A program made the translations under genes and the position numbers. Positions 21,736 through 33,674 of a DNA stretch of 64,000 nucleotides are shown piece by piece. The notes under the pieces were generated by a model. That model searched no databases. It saw nothing but the letters and a program-made list of their open reading frames with translations, and was not told the DNA's origin. This DNA is from Ctenosaura bakeri (taxonomy: Eukaryota > Chordata > Lepidosauria > Squamata > Iguanidae): positions 806,001 to 870,000 of the forward strand of contig CAOLHI010000078.1 in assembly GCA_948474755.1 (NCBI GenBank), given 5' to 3'. Numbering within the stretch: the first letter of the stretch is position 1; each line of letters begins with the position of its first letter.

Positions 21736-22818
21736 GTACCCAAGTTAGCCATTTCAACCTTCTCATAAACTTTTGTTTTTGTCCAAGCAAGGATATACTT
21801 ATTTATGTATGTCTGATCTGGAACCTTCTGCAATTTTTGCTATTGTTAAGGTTGCAGTTTTCTTACAGTTTGTGCTGACGTCTCATAACAGGCTTTTCCC
21901 TGACCATTCTATTGATTTTAGAAATCCTTTTTTGTCTGACTGCAGCAAGTTTTGTGCAGGAAAGTGAGGAGTTTTATTTATGCTTTTTAAATCCTCACTG
22001 TGTATGTATAGGTAATGTTTTCTTCTGTTTGTTTACTTAACAGTTTTGAAGTTACTAATCCAGTGGCTCTTGAGTTCCTGTATCTAGACCAGAGCTTTCC
22101 ATATTTTTCATGTTGGTGACACACTTTTTTTAGATGCATCATTTCGAGACACAGTAATTCAGTTTTATTAGCAAACTAGAGATTAAACTAACATCTTATG
22201 AGAGATACAGACACATACATAAATTATATTAACAAAATGTATGGAGACACAATATATAAAATATATGATTTATAAATAATAACATACATTTCCAAGATTG
22301 TAGGTGACATACCTATGCACTTCAGGTGACACACTAATGTGTCGTGGCACACCATTTAGAAAGCCCTATACAAAATTGCAAATAAAACGTATATGAGCCT
22401 AAGAAGACGCTTAAGGCACCTTATCAAAGCATATATTTACCAAAGAAAGAAAATTGTAAATAATTGTAGCTATAGGCATGGTCACACAAATTCACTTTTG
22501 CTCTGTTGTAATCACAGAGGTAAATGAGTGGGCCAATTAGTTCTTTCATCAGACAACAGGGCTTTTGGCTAAGATCAAATGTAGTAACATTGTAGACAGT
22601 TCAGTTTTGTTTTTGTGTTTTTGTTTTTTTGTTATACCGGAATCCATGTGGTGGTGTGGGGAGAAAACAGGTGGGAGAATAGTGAAGAGAATCTGACTAG
22701 ATTGGATCCAGATGCATTTATGCCTAGAGGATACTGACAGATGCCATGCAACTTGAGTTAGTCCTTATAAAAATGCAAATCATCTTACTATAGCTAACTT
22801 TTCTTCTTTGCCTCCCAG
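21736..22818 (+). other. EEPD1: EEPD1 intron, 1.1 kb
   Basis: It contains the hAT-like element 22090-22368 and otherwise AT-rich sequence without recognisable features. Confidence 0.9.
22090..22368. mobile_element. hAT-like element, sibling of the 12972 copy
   Basis: The left end CAGAGCTTTCCATATTTTTC and the reversed right end TAGGGCTTTCTAAATGGTGT match the ends of the 12972-13367 element in opposite orientation. The subterminal blocks TTGGTGACACACTT and GTGACACACTAATGTGTCG are shared. The interior is AT-rich, without the minisatellite. No 8-bp duplication remains visible. Confidence 0.7.
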
Positions 22819-22953
22819 AGTGTGGAATATTCTGGCTTCTTGTGGGACACAACTGCAGGGATAGAACTGAAGGATGTTACCTTACAAGAGAATGTACAAA
22901 CAAATGGTAATGGGCGGCACCCATATCCTCAACCTTACATTGCACATTTCAGG
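22819..22953 (+). CDS. EEPD1: EEPD1 internal coding exon (135 bp)
   Basis: Acceptor CCTCCCAG and donor AGG/GTAAGA enclose 45 codons in phase 0, beginning SVEYSGFLWDTTAGIELKDV and ending YPQPYIAHFR. FLWD matches the beta-strand region of the EEP fold that precedes the NLHL motif. The polar middle (ENVQTNGNGRH) corresponds to a variable loop in this family. It lies in frame with both neighbours. Confidence 0.94.
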
Positions 22954-23839
22954 GTAAGAGTACTCAAGAGACATTTTACTTTTTCTGGGTGGAGAATTCA
23001 AGGAGTTGTTTGAGATTAAACCATGTGTACATGTTTTGAATGTTAATTAAGGGTTTTTTTAATGTTCTACTGGCCAGTTAAAAAGAATGGGCAGTGTTGT
23101 TGTTAGGTGTCATCAAGCTGATGATCCTAGGGTTTTCTAGGCAAGATTTATCTAGGAGGTTTGCCATTACCTTCCTGTGAGGCTCAGAGAGAGGGGGTTT
23201 CTGTGCTGAGTGAGGATTTCAGTGCTGGGCTCCCAGAGTTCAAGTCCAGGACTCAAACCACTGCACCAGACTGGCTTTCACAGCGGAGAGTATATCCTAA
23301 GAATATGGTCTTTTATCAGATACAGCCTCTTAACATTAAAAAGTAATACATTTCCCATATGTATAAATAGGTCAAAATTTTACTTGCAACTGTCTTTTTG
23401 CACATACACAGTCAAGGAAGGCTGCGTATTGATTTCAAATTTGCTGTTCTCTTTAGAACACAGCTGTCTAATTCTCTACTCATAAATAGGCTCCACTGAG
23501 TTCAACATTGCTTAAGATAAGAAAAGTGGGATTACAGCCTTGAAATGTAAATTTTGATCTCTAAATTTAATATTTTAAAAGTTCATTTTCACTGAACATG
23601 TTCTGTGTTTGTTAAAAAGACAGTCTTTTTCATTGTTTAAAAGCATGCTGGGGATATCCTGATGTCTGTCATATTTATAAGGAGGGAGACTACAGAGAAA
23701 ATTCTAGTATGATATTATAGTGTGCAGGTTAAAGGTGTTGACCTTTGTGACAGCTATTCTATCAACAGTCTCATGAAAACCTTGTACTTCTAGAATCTCC
23801 TCAGCCTTTCTTTGTTAATGCCTTTTGTACCTTGTATAG
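22954..23839 (+). other. EEPD1: EEPD1 intron, 0.9 kb
   Basis: It holds a minus-strand SINE at about 23090-23282 and a short dispersed-repeat fragment near 23480-23545. I see nothing else. Confidence 0.9.
23090..23282 (-). mobile_element. tRNA-derived SINE, minus orientation
   Basis: The reverse complement runs from a promoter-like start near 23280 (AGCCAGTCTGGTGCAGTGG) through the CCTCACAGGAAGGTAATGGC body to a tail ending in AACAACAACACTG. Confidence 0.7.
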
Positions 23840-23972
23840 GTTGGAATGAATGACTTAACCCTCGTTAATCTTCATCTGGCCCCATTGCCCACAGTGGGAG
23901 AAAATGCTGTGAAGAACCATAATAGCCACAAATCAGCAGCCTTTGCACAGACTCTGCAGGAAACACTAAAAG
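23840..23972 (+). CDS. EEPD1: EEPD1 internal coding exon (133 bp) with the NLHL motif
   Basis: Acceptor CTTGTATAG and donor AAG/GTAAGG enclose 44 codons plus one base: VGMNDLTLVNLHLAPLPTVG through AAFAQTLQETLK. The LVNLHL segment is the superfamily motif that contains a catalytic His in DNase I-fold enzymes. The leftover G pairs with GA at the start of the next exon to give Gly. Confidence 0.95.
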
Positions 23973-25024
23973 GTAAGGCTGCATTTTGTTTTTCAGTGTC
24001 ACCAGCAATGTGAAAAATAATGAAAACTACTCAGTAGAACTTTTCATTCATGTTAGTTTGTAAAGCTTACATGAATGTCCAGCAGGTTTGCATACTGAAA
24101 AATTTTTCTATGCTGGTCCCACATCTGGCTTTTTCCTCTCTGTGGAACACTCAGGATCCTCAAAAGACTCATGTTAAATATGGCTGGCAAGTTATTCACA
24201 TACATTGATGTAGTCAGTGCATCTAATCGGTTAGTTAATAGAGAAAAAATAACATAAAAAACAACATAGCACCCCTCACTATCTGCAGGGTTCCTTTGTC
24301 TCTGTCCTCTCACTCTGACATTCTATCTCAGCTTCCTTATTTGATCTGATTTTAGCCCTCCTTGGGGGTTACCATATCATGTAGGCCAAACGCATGAGGA
24401 AAAGGAGCATGCTAGACCTTCTTCCTCATTCTTCACTTCTGTTGACCTCTCATGCAGGGCAAATTAGTGGTCCAGTTAGCAGACGGTCTTTGCTTCAGAC
24501 ACATCATTCTTCATGCATAGAGGGTGACAGAACTGGAGACAATAGCTATGTGTTTACTATACTTTTCCCCCTCATATGTTTAGTTGAGACAATTTGATAA
24601 TGCCCGAGTAGGGCTTCTCTCTCCTTCAAGTGTCTTACCTCACACAATTCTCCATTGTTCTCCTTTCCTTGGTCTCCCCTGACCTACATGTTTGTAGTGT
24701 AGGTATTACGTTGCACATGTTGAGCAGAGTCTCTGGAGAAGAAATAACTGCCTTTATGAATTTATGCCAAGATGGCCAAAGTGAGACCTGTGGACTGAAT
24801 GCATGTTCCCTGGTCCATTTTTGTGGTTCCCAGAGGCTCCAGGGTTTTAAAAAAATAAAAATTTCAAAATATAAATTGCCCAGAAGTGCTTCCCAACATC
24901 CTCTAGGAGGTGTGGAGGGCAATTTCAACATTCTTCCACCATGTCATTTTAGACCCCGGAGAGTAAGTGAACCAGAGGTGACTTACCACATTAATACAAG
25001 GTGTTTTTTTAATGTACACGTACA

Positions 25025-25170
25025 TTGAAGTCACCTGTCAACTTATTATGATCCCATGAGTTTCATAGCGCGTTCTTAAGCAAGGAATACTCAGAGGTGG
25101 TTTTACTAGTTCCTTCCTCTAAAATGCAGTCTACAGCACCTGGTGTTCTTTGGCAGTCACCCAGTTACTA
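25025..25170 (-). mobile_element. 5S-derived SINE fragment, minus orientation
   Basis: Read on -, a 5S-3'-end-like segment (reversed from ACAGCACCTGGTGTTCTTTG) is followed by a tail with ACCACCTCTGAGTATTCCTT and GTCAACTTATTATGATCCC on the + strand. The same tail occurs in + orientation at 36405-36515. Confidence 0.55.
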
Positions 25171-26567
25171 GCAAAAAAGAGCAAAGACTGGAAATGACTA
25201 TTGATGAAAGGGAAGGAAGACAGTGCAATACAAAAAAAAAAAAGTAGGATTACTATTGAACATTAAGAAAAAAGAAATAATGGCTACAATTGATTTGCCT
25301 CAGAGGAGGTAAATTTAAATGGCCAACCACTTCCCTCAGTGGCTTCTGGTCACTACTGACCATTTTCAGATGAAAAAATGTTTCGATTGGGGCAACACAG
25401 TTCCCTCTCCTGTTCTGGCTGAACATCTGCATTCAGATGTAAATGATAGTAAATTCAAGGAGCTTACTCCCAGGGAGGTATGTACAGCATTCCCCTTACA
25501 AAAAAAAGAGGTTAGCCTTCAAGGCAGGACAGCCTTACTTCAACTTTGAAATGAATCTTCTGAAAATATTAAGTCTCTTACTACTTGCTATCTCTATTTT
25601 TCAGCTTTGTACCAGAGAACAATGTGGACTTTTTTTTTTAAGTACTTTGAACATAGCAGATAATCCAAGGGGTGGGGCAGAGGAGTCAAAAGGTTCTTAA
25701 AAGCAAAAGAAAAGATGTTAAAAGTGGTGGAATGAATCAAAAGTGAAAAATAAAAGGTGGTTGGTAATCTACTTCCAGCGATATCTGGGGGCTTCCATGT
25801 CTGTGAGGCAGAATCCACTTTTGGTTTTAGTCTAAAGTTCAGGTTTGCTCCTGAAATAAAGCAAATAACCCAAGATGCTAAACTTTTCCCCCAAAATAGG
25901 TTCCACATCTTGGATAGGTTCAGGCTAAAACTGAGAGCAGATTCATTGTGCCTACTGACATGTAAACCACCAGCCACGACTCCTTACACATCAAGCCTTA
26001 AAGGTTATTGAGAAGTTAAATGCCGTTTACTTCAGTAGAAGAAATACCTGTTTTGATAAAAACATATAGGCCAAGATTTTACATCAGTGCTGTGTACAGA
26101 GAAAAAGGATTAATTGCACCGCATGACCCTTTTGTTGAATGGCAATGAGTGCACTTGAACGAAGACACCAAGTAGCAGTAGAATGCACAGCTGAACGTTC
26201 ATGTGCATCACATTCAACATACAATGCACAGTGGACATCCATTTGCAAAGCACATGTGCATTCAGCATCTGTGTGCAATGGTGCCACATGCACCCCTCCA
26301 CTTCTGCAAGCTTGAACTGATGCAGACATTCTGCAACTACTTCCATAGAGGAAACTTTTCCATGTGTAAAACACCATCAAGGTTGTGGCCATAATGTTCT
26401 TGTGATTTCATGATGAGGCTAGCCTTCACCACTGTACAGCAGTAACTAAGACTTTGTTGCCAAGTCTGGACATGGCTTGTACACCTCTGAGAATTCAGCT
26501 AAATTAATATGGAGAAGGAGAGAACAAAGATTGTTTATATTTACAAAACAAATGAGAAACTGAGGGA

Positions 26568-26765
26568 GCCCTGGTGGTGCCGTAGTTAAATGCCAATACT
26601 GCAGCCACAAGGTTGTGAGTTCGATCCTTCCAGGCTCCAGGTTGACTCAGCCTTCCATCCTTCCACAGGTTGGTAAAATGAGTACCCAACTTGTTGGGGG
26701 CAATTAGCTAACACATTGTAAACCGCTTAGAGAGCACTTAGCTGATAAATGGTATAGAAATACAC
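26568..26765 (+). mobile_element. tRNA-derived SINE (squamate type), near full length
   Basis: It starts with an A-box-like CCCTGGTGGTGCCGTAG, has a B box GAGTTCGATCC, and continues through GTAAAATGAGTACCCAAC to a 3' end with TTGTAAACCGCTTAGAGAGC. This is a different family from the one at 8446. A minus copy lies at 34725-34940. Confidence 0.8.
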
Positions 26766-27119
26766 ATGCTGTTGCTAACTGCCATTCATACCATTATTAA
26801 GATGGCTGCATTTTTTCCACATTTAGTCCTTCATTTAGAACATCCTTCTTCCACAAGTTACTATCATACAAATTCCCCCATTACATCTTTGCTACACATG
26901 CTGGAGTGTGTGTTTCCAGTAGCAGGTTTAAAGGCTGCTCACCATGGTATTGATTTTTAATGGTCCACTGTCCCAAAATGTGCTTCTAGACATTTTTGGA
27001 AACAAAATCTCTAGTATATTTTTGTTTAGTTAGAATCAAATTATACATGAGGAACAACTGCATAACAGATGCATATCTTGTAGTATCCTAGACCCTAAAT
27101 GCAAATCCATGATTTTGTA

Positions 27120-27176
27120 GGTTGTTACAGTTAAAGTGGGATCATATTGCTGTAAGTGAAGTGTGAAAGCGCCCTA
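27120..27176. mobile_element. half of a PIF/Harbinger-like MITE
   Basis: ACAGTTAAAGTGGGATCATA and the terminal GTGAAAGCGCCCTAGG match the right arm of the 5111-5313 element. The left arm is missing. Confidence 0.45.
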
Positions 27177-27214
27177 GGTGATTACAGTTTCACATCCATC
27201 TATCCACCCATCTA

Positions 27215-27302
27215 TTTCATATATATATACACATACATATACACATACATACATACATACATACATACACACACACACATCTAGATATAGATATAGACAT
27301 AC
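27215..27302. repeat. AT/ATAC/AC compound microsatellite
   Basis: TA repeats pass into ATAC tetranucleotides, then AC dinucleotides, then ATAG units, with a few interruptions. Confidence 0.93.
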
Positions 27303-27553
27303 ATATAATTCTACATAAAAAGCTCCAGATCTTTTGGTGGTGCTCCTAACTCCATCAGGCTAGGGAATCTGAAGTAGAGCTGCAGACAGTGTCCATAGGC
27401 TGTGAGAAGGAATGTATGGAAGACTGATTGTTGGGTATTCTTGACTTACATGAATCTATATGTTTAGCGACATCACCTTCATGGGCTCCCAGATGCCTTG
27501 CAGACTATGAAATTTGGAAGTTCCTGCTTAGAACTGAGGAGGAAGAACAGTAC

Positions 27554-27679
27554 CAAAAGTGGGAAATTCTACTTTTTTGGACCACAGCTCCCAGAATCAC
27601 CTTAGTCAGCATGGACTGCCCATGCAAGCTGGAGGCTTCTGGGAGTTGAGATCTCAAAGATTAATCTTTCCATGCTCTG
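27554..27679. mobile_element. palindromic hAT-like MITE
   Basis: CACAGCTCCCAGAATCACCT on the left arm answers the reverse of GGCTTCTGGGAGTTGAGAT on the right, and the right end CATGCTCTG matches the CAGAG terminus of the family at 39515. The left terminus is diverged and no duplication is visible. Confidence 0.5.
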
Positions 27680-27784
27680 GGTAGTTCCACTGTTTAATTC
27701 TAATTCTCATTTTATGGTGTCAGCTTGAGGTTCCACAAAGTGCTGGGGGAGGTGGTTGCTATGCAAACTACCCAAGAAAGGAGA

Positions 27785-27900
27785 ATCATAAAATCATAGA
27801 TTCATATAGCTGGAAGAGACTATAAGGGCCATCGAGTCCAACCCCCTGCTGTGCAGGAACACACCATCAAACCATTTCTGACAGATGGCCATCTAGCCAC
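27785..27900 (-). mobile_element. CR1 LINE 3' end, minus orientation
   Basis: Reading on -, GGGGGTTGGACTCGATGGCC and the terminal repeated ATTCTATGATT-like ending match the 3' end of the CR1 copy at 54960-55375. Only the final part of the 3' UTR is present. Confidence 0.78.
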
Positions 27901-28344
27901 ATAATCTGCATATTTTCAAAACAGAGTTGTATGCACCGTACTAATATTTGTTTGGACTGTTGAAGTGCTGCAGACTTCAGGAATAGACATGCAATGTTAT
28001 GCCCAGAAATTTAAGTCTTCCCATATTGTATGTGATAAGCCAGATCTTTGAATCTGCTTCTTCTTGTTATTATGTGTGGCCTTTAGGGGTTAGATTCAAA
28101 TAGATTTATATGAAACCAATGTGACTTCATGTTCATATAGTTATTGGTGCTCATTTGGGATAAAAGTATTGAATGACAATCAGTTTTTCAAGGTTAGCAG
28201 CTTAAAATGTTCTGAATCGATACCCATCTCCAGGAGTAGTGAAGGAGAAATACAGTGGATATAACTGTTTCAGTTGCAAGGCATCATTTGTGTTTATGTG
28301 ACTTTAATTACCTTTTATTAAATATAGGAAGCTCCAAGAACCTG

Positions 28345-28400
28345 GTTTAGATTCAGATTCAGATTTAGATTAGATTCAGATTCAGATTTAGATTTGAAAG
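28345..28400. repeat. GATTCA/GATTTA hexanucleotide tandem repeat
   Basis: About eight units alternate between GATTCA and GATTTA, with one TTAGATTAGA interruption. Confidence 0.9.
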
Positions 28401-30285
28401 ACTGGAATTCAAGTTGAGAATGTTATGTTGAACTACAATTGGCACTCCTCCTCACTGTTTTTAAACACATGTATTTTAAAGTTTTAAAATGGACCCAGAA
28501 TGATTCTCTTCTCCATTAGGCAAGTATTGATCCCCCCACACCAGTTCATTTAGCTTTCTCTCCTAAATGGAACCACTCTCAGTAACATTCTGTGAGATTT
28601 CCAATGTGATCCAAAGGGTATTTACTCAAAAGGAAATCCTACTGAATTCAGTGCAAATTGCTTCTTGGTAAGTATGTACAGTAAATGTAAAAGGGCACTT
28701 TAAGGAGAGCTTTCTATGTGACTTCCTTAGAGTGTCCACAAACTTACCAGGCCTACTTCAGTCCCTTCCATTCTCTCTTGCTCAGCAGTATCTCACCTCT
28801 TTATATGCCATGTTCCCACACCATACTTTTGCCATTTTTGCTTCCCACACTGTTCCAGTTAGTATCTATTAGGGATGGAAAATGAACTGGCTAAAGTTGC
28901 ATTTTCTTATGAAAATAACCGGTTCAAGCTTGCAACACTAGCAACTCTTCTGAGGTGTGTAGTGTGTTGGCAAAGAAATAAATGCTCACAAAGGCAGGTG
29001 TACATTTGGAAAATGTACTCAAATATAAATGCCTAAATTTGAAAAATGAGCCTAAACATACTTTACGTAGTGGGACAACACATACATGACAGGAAATGCA
29101 GATCAAAATATGCATGTTAAGGGCAATGAAAAGGTCTCACAACCCAGTGTTGAGTTGCTAAGTTACTTTGGCACATACTGCATGCCCTGCACTGGTTACA
29201 CAGCTGCCATTGCTAGTAGGATGCATGGTTAAACTTAGAGGCATGAAATGATGAGGGCACATGGGCTGTAGGGGTGAATATGAAGAGATGCACACCCATC
29301 CTTTTTAAAAGGAATTGTTGGGTAGCTCTAGGTTTTGTTTTGTTTTTGGCTTCTTTGACCGCTTTCCTTACTGACTATAAGTAGCTATTCACATCTCCTA
29401 ATCACCACTACCTTTCGTAACTTGTGTGATTTTTGTGTGGGAACATTTTGGGTGAGCATTGAATCAGTTTTCATGCTGGGAAATGCTTGGTGTTGCTTCA
29501 AAAGACATGTGTTTTTTAAAAAAAGAATGCACATCTAGGAAAACTTAAGGCATATGACCAGTCATGTTTGTATTACAGTGTACCCCATGTACACAGATAG
29601 TGAGGTTTGTTACATGTGAATATCTTTACAAGGTTTGCACAGTTTTCCTCTGCAGAGAAGTATTATCATTCAGTATAGAAGGGCACACAGCAACAGAAAT
29701 TGTGGAATGTTTGAAGCAGTAGGTTTGGTAGTTCTCTTTACATGCTCACTTGATGCAGTGCTGAGTAAATTAAAAGAGGAGAAGGTTTGCTATTTGATGC
29801 TTGCTCCCTCTGCTGGCTGTCTAACTGCATAGCGGCAGAAACATAATTCTAGACTTAAAATTTAAGTCAACAACAGATGTTCTAAAATATTTCCTGCTCA
29901 GCAAGTAATAAATATCCATTAAAGCAGTTCATTAATAATCTATAGAATATTGTGATTAGATTTCTTTGAGGTCAACATTTGCTCTATGCAAATCCATTCT
30001 TAGCCTTTCAAAACAAAAAACATTGTGGACTCCTAATATGTTAATTATGGATATTTATCCAATTTTGAGGCTCCGGTCTTTGTCTGTACTTTGTCAGAAC
30101 ACAACAAGTCTTCTTCCCAAACAGATGGCCTTCTCTGTCAGCTTTCTAACCAAGGGAGTAACAACTGTTTATGAAGAAAGGATGAATTTAAAAATGCATG
30201 TGCACTTAGATTTGGGGTATAGTATTGGTTTGCAACCAGAAGAGAGCTGTGTACAGGAATTAGTGCTACTTTTAAATAGATAGTT

Positions 30286-30415
30286 TATTTATTTGTTTTT
30301 ACATTTCTTTTTCAGCTACATTTTGTTTTTATTTATGATGGGAGCTGCCTTGAGTCCCATTTTGGGATAGAAGCAGGATGCCAATTGAATAAATTAAATA
30401 AATAAATAAACAAAC
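30286..30415 (+). mobile_element. L2-like LINE/SINE 3' tail
   Basis: GGAGCTGCCTTGAGTCCCAT followed by AAGCAGGATGCCAATTGAAT and an (AATA)n run is the usual layout of an L2-group 3' end. Only the tail is present. Confidence 0.55.
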
Positions 30416-31292
30416 TGTGAAGAATACTTCTATGAAGAATCATAGTGTACCTTTCAAGCAAACTGGGAAAGTGAACCACAATAACACAAGTCCAATTGTT
30501 AGTCCCATTGAGTCAGTGGGAACATGTTAAGTGAATAGTTATATAAGTTCCACTGATTTGTGATTCTACTCTAATTGGGGTCTAAGAATGCAAGCTCATA
30601 CTAGTTTGCTAGGAGTCAGCCCCATTGATGCCAGTGAGGTTTACTTTTGTGCAGAGGTGTATAGAATCACAATACTCTTGGGTTAATAAAAATATATCAT
30701 TTTAAAATAAGAGTAATATTTTGATATCATAAAATATAATGTGCATAGTGACAAGCAGATAATGGATGAAATGCACTGTAAACTATATATGGGTAAGGGC
30801 GCAAAATCTACAGACTAATGAAAGATAGTCTATAAAATTTCAGTATATAATGATAAAAAGTACAGGTGGTTGTTGGGCAGATGAGCAATTGAGTTGTTTC
30901 AGCAGATCTTATTCAAGAGCCATTTGGCTACAGAGATTCAGCAAAATATATATTACACTAACAGCAGAAATCCTGCTGTTTCCCAGTGCAGGTTCAACTG
31001 AAACACTTTATTGCAGTTCACAAAATAAATTTTGTAACATTCAATATGTAATTGTAAACGAAACTGTAAAGCTAATCTGAGACAGTTTGTTCTGCATTCA
31101 GATTGGGTTTTGACAAGGTATTGGAGCAACTATTTTATATATGTATGCCCCCCCAACCTGCCCATCCAAATATATTGAGATATTGCTTAATAATTAGCAG
31201 TTTTACACAGTTTGGTGGTATATACTGCTTGTGGCCTCTCTCTCTCCTGCTTCCAACACCATTAGCAAAACACTGCTAAACATAGAGGAGCC

Positions 31293-31989
31293 CAGTGATG
31301 TAGACTCTCAGACTCAAGTTGGACTTAAGTTGCTTCAGTGACTTGACTCTGACTTGACTCGGCCAATGATTCACTGACTCAGCTTGACTCAAGACTTGTA
31401 TATTTTTAATGACTGACTTGATGCCCTTGGTCCAGTAACATAATGCATTTATCAAGAAACCTTACGACTTTGAACAATGCCTCCATCTCTTTTTGCCTAC
31501 TGGTCACATGACAATCTCTCTCAAGCCCAAATTGTGGGCGCATTTCTCAGAGGGGAACAACAAACAGTTTAGGCAGCGGGATTCAGGTGGGCTTGAGGTC
31601 TGCTTAGCAGCCTGTCCCTGCTGCATATCGGAGGAGCCTTCTAAAACTTTTCCTAAGAGCAGAAGACAAGGCTCACCCCCAGAGTGCAAGGTGCATTTCT
31701 CTGAGGGGAACAGCAAATGTATTAGGCAATGGGCTTGAGGAAGAAGGATCCTTCCTTCTAAAGCTTTTGAATCTTCAGTAATGGGGAGTAAGATAGGATC
31801 CTATTCCCCACTTCCAAAGCTGCAGATAGCAAAACTGCAAATGTGGAGAGCCAACTCTGCTTAAATTGTTAAAACTGAATTTATTTCACTCTATCCGATA
31901 ATTCTGGAATTTTGGTTGGGGTATAAAGTTGGCTTCTAGACTTGAGACTTGACTTGAGACTTGGAGTAAAAGACTTAAATACATCACTG
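31293..31989. mobile_element. hAT-like element with perfect 8-bp duplication
   Basis: The ends CAGTGATGTA and TACATCACTG are exact inverses, and GAGGAGCC occurs immediately outside both (31285-31292 and 31990-31997). Subterminal ACTTGACTC/GAGACTTGA repeats are also inverted. The 697-bp interior has no transposase frame. It contains two diverged copies of a 153-bp unit and, near 31830-31858, the right end of a mariner-like MITE (AAATGTGGAGAGCCAACT). Confidence 0.85.
31541..31770. repeat. 153-bp duplication inside the hAT-like element
   Basis: CATTTCTCAGAGGGGAACAA at 31541 recurs as CATTTCTCTGAGGGGAACAG at 31694, each followed by a TTAGGCARYGGG block and GGGCTTGAGG. Confidence 0.75.
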
Positions 31990-32104
31990 GAGGAGCCTGC
32001 CTTCCCCCAAATCAAGGATCTCTTCTTGGGAGAGCCCTCATCCTTTTCCCTGAAGGCAGGGCCTGAGTTGGGGTGAGCGGAAGTAGGCAAAAACATGGAG
32101 AGGA

Positions 32105-32240
32105 AGCTATAGTTCAGTAAGGCAGCCCATGCTTTGCAGGCAGAAAGTCTCAGGTTCAATCTCTGCCCTTACTTGCCTGACGTTCTGGTTTCCTGTTGAC
32201 GATACTGGGCTAGACTAACTGGTATAAAACAACTTTCTAA
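32105..32240 (+). mobile_element. tRNA-like SINE with shared tail
   Basis: A head with CATGCTTTGCAGGCAGAAAG and a B box AGGTTCAATCTCTG is followed by a tail with ATACTGGGCTAGACTAACTG. The tail resembles the one near 20490-20560. Confidence 0.65.
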
Positions 32241-32368
32241 CACATGATAATTGTCCCTGGACCAAGAAACTGGCTTTGTGATACAAACAGAAGGGATGCA
32301 TTGTTGCATGCTTACTTACATACCCAACCCAGATCAAGGATCAAGCAAGAGGGAATGATTTCTAGTTT

Positions 32369-32395
32369 TCTCCCTCCCTCCCTCCCTCCCTCTCC
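32369..32395. repeat. (CCCT)n microsatellite
   Basis: Six CCCT units lie in an otherwise pyrimidine-rich stretch. Confidence 0.9.
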
Positions 32396-32482
32396 CAATC
32401 CAGGTGCTAAAGGTTTGGCCTGTTATATAGATTGTGTGTGAAATCCAGCCTGCCCCCCTTATACCATGTGAACAGCCATAGC

Positions 32483-32562
32483 TAGAACTTGGAAAAGTTA
32501 TATATGTAGGCTGCAACTCCCAGAATCTCCCTGCAAGCATGAGGATACTTTTCCAAGCTCTG
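32483..32562. mobile_element. 80-bp hAT-like MITE
   Basis: TAGAACTTGGAAAAGTTA at the left is the inverse of TACTTTTCCAAGCTCTG at the right with two changes. The flanking 8-mers are GCCATAGC (32475-32482) and TCCATAGC (32563-32570), seven of eight identical. The length equals that of the element at 39515. Confidence 0.7.
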
Positions 32563-33122
32563 TCCATAGCCTTCTCTTATTCATCATGAATAAGCTGGTT
32601 AAGCTAGGTGCAAGTTTTTCACAGAGCATGATAACCTTTCACGTCATGGCATATCCTTTCACCTCATATAACTGACCTTTCATCCTTCCAATTATTAGAA
32701 TATTTCCAAACACAGACATGGCCATTGCTTGGAGCATATGAATCTTCTTTACCCAGCTGCACTCCTGCCTCCTCTGAAGTTGAACAAAGCAGCTTAGTAT
32801 AGTACTGTATACATGCTGTTTTCCACACTTTTCCTTTTTTATCTCTGCCTTCCCTTCCATAATTATCAGCCCTTTAGCCATTGGTCTCTGCCAGCTCCAT
32901 GGATCTCCTTTGTAGAATCAGAGTGAAAACTATGTGGCATCAAGGAAAAAGCATTTTGATTAATTTTAGTAAGCGAATTATATCATTAGATGTAAGTGAA
33001 AGGATTGGTGTGATGCACTGTAAGGAGTACTACTGATACTTTTTTTTCTTAGTATGGATAGCACTTTGTTATTGAGTTTATATGGCACATTATGAAGTTT
33101 TATATACAAAGAAAATTGCTTT

Positions 33123-33144
33123 TCACACACACACACACACACCT
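33123..33144. repeat. (CA)n microsatellite
   Basis: About ten CA units occur on the + strand. Confidence 0.93.
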
Positions 33145-33479
33145 CTAAAACTGGCAAGATAATAGGAGGCAATAAAGGAGTGGTGTGTTTGAAGAGGAAT
33201 TTGAGTAAATGCAGAAATGTGTAATGGAAGCCCAGAGGTCTTGTGTAAAAAACAGTAGAGCTCTATTTTGAGGAGGGATTTGGTAACTGTGATGTTCACA
33301 GTTCACAGAAGGAAGTGCATATGTAGGAAGCAGTAAGAGAGAATGTGCAGAATTTTCTCAGAGAGGGAGAGATTTTGGGGTGGTAAGAGCTGGAAGAGTA
33401 AAGTTCACAGACCAAGGAGGGATTCTTCACAATCTATAACTTAACCCCTCTTATTTTTTTTAATTATTCCCAATCTTAG

Positions 33480-33674
33480 GAGAAAAAGATGTGATCATCT
33501 TAGGAGACTTTGGTCAAGCACCAGACAGTAGCGACCATGATGTGTTGAGGAAGGAAAAATTCCATCATCTGGTTTCTGCCAGTACGTTTACAAACATCAG
33601 CACAAAGAACCCTCAGGGTTCTAAGTCCCTGGATAACATCTGGATCAGCCGTAGTTTGAAAAAGGTTTTCACTG
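33480..33674 (+). CDS. EEPD1: EEPD1 internal coding exon (195 bp) with the GDFGQ motif
   Basis: Acceptor CAATCTTAG and consensus donor TG/GTAAGT enclose GA + 64 codons + G. The peptide includes EKDVIILGDFGQ at its start, then FHHLVSASTFTNISTKNPQG and SLDNIWISRSLKKVFT. GDFGQ lies where DNase I-fold enzymes usually have GDFN or GDxN; the Asp is kept and the following Asn is not. SLDNIWIS matches the domain's conserved I/L-D-x-I/W segment near the active site. Both split codons restore Gly. Confidence 0.96.

Larger units (their letters stand above)
23973..33479 (+). other. EEPD1: EEPD1 intron, 9.5 kb
   Basis: It has no coding exon: the flanking exons are phase 1 and join directly. It holds SINEs at 25025, 26568 and 32105, a CR1 tail at 27785, hAT-like elements at 31293 and 32483, L2-like and simple repeats, all listed separately. 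In 23973-25020 and 28400-30280 I see nothing beyond AT-rich unique sequence. Confidence 0.88.

Noticed and set aside
26568..26660. Possible tRNA gene
   Set aside because: A and B boxes are present but no cloverleaf can be drawn; it continues into a SINE body found again at 34725.
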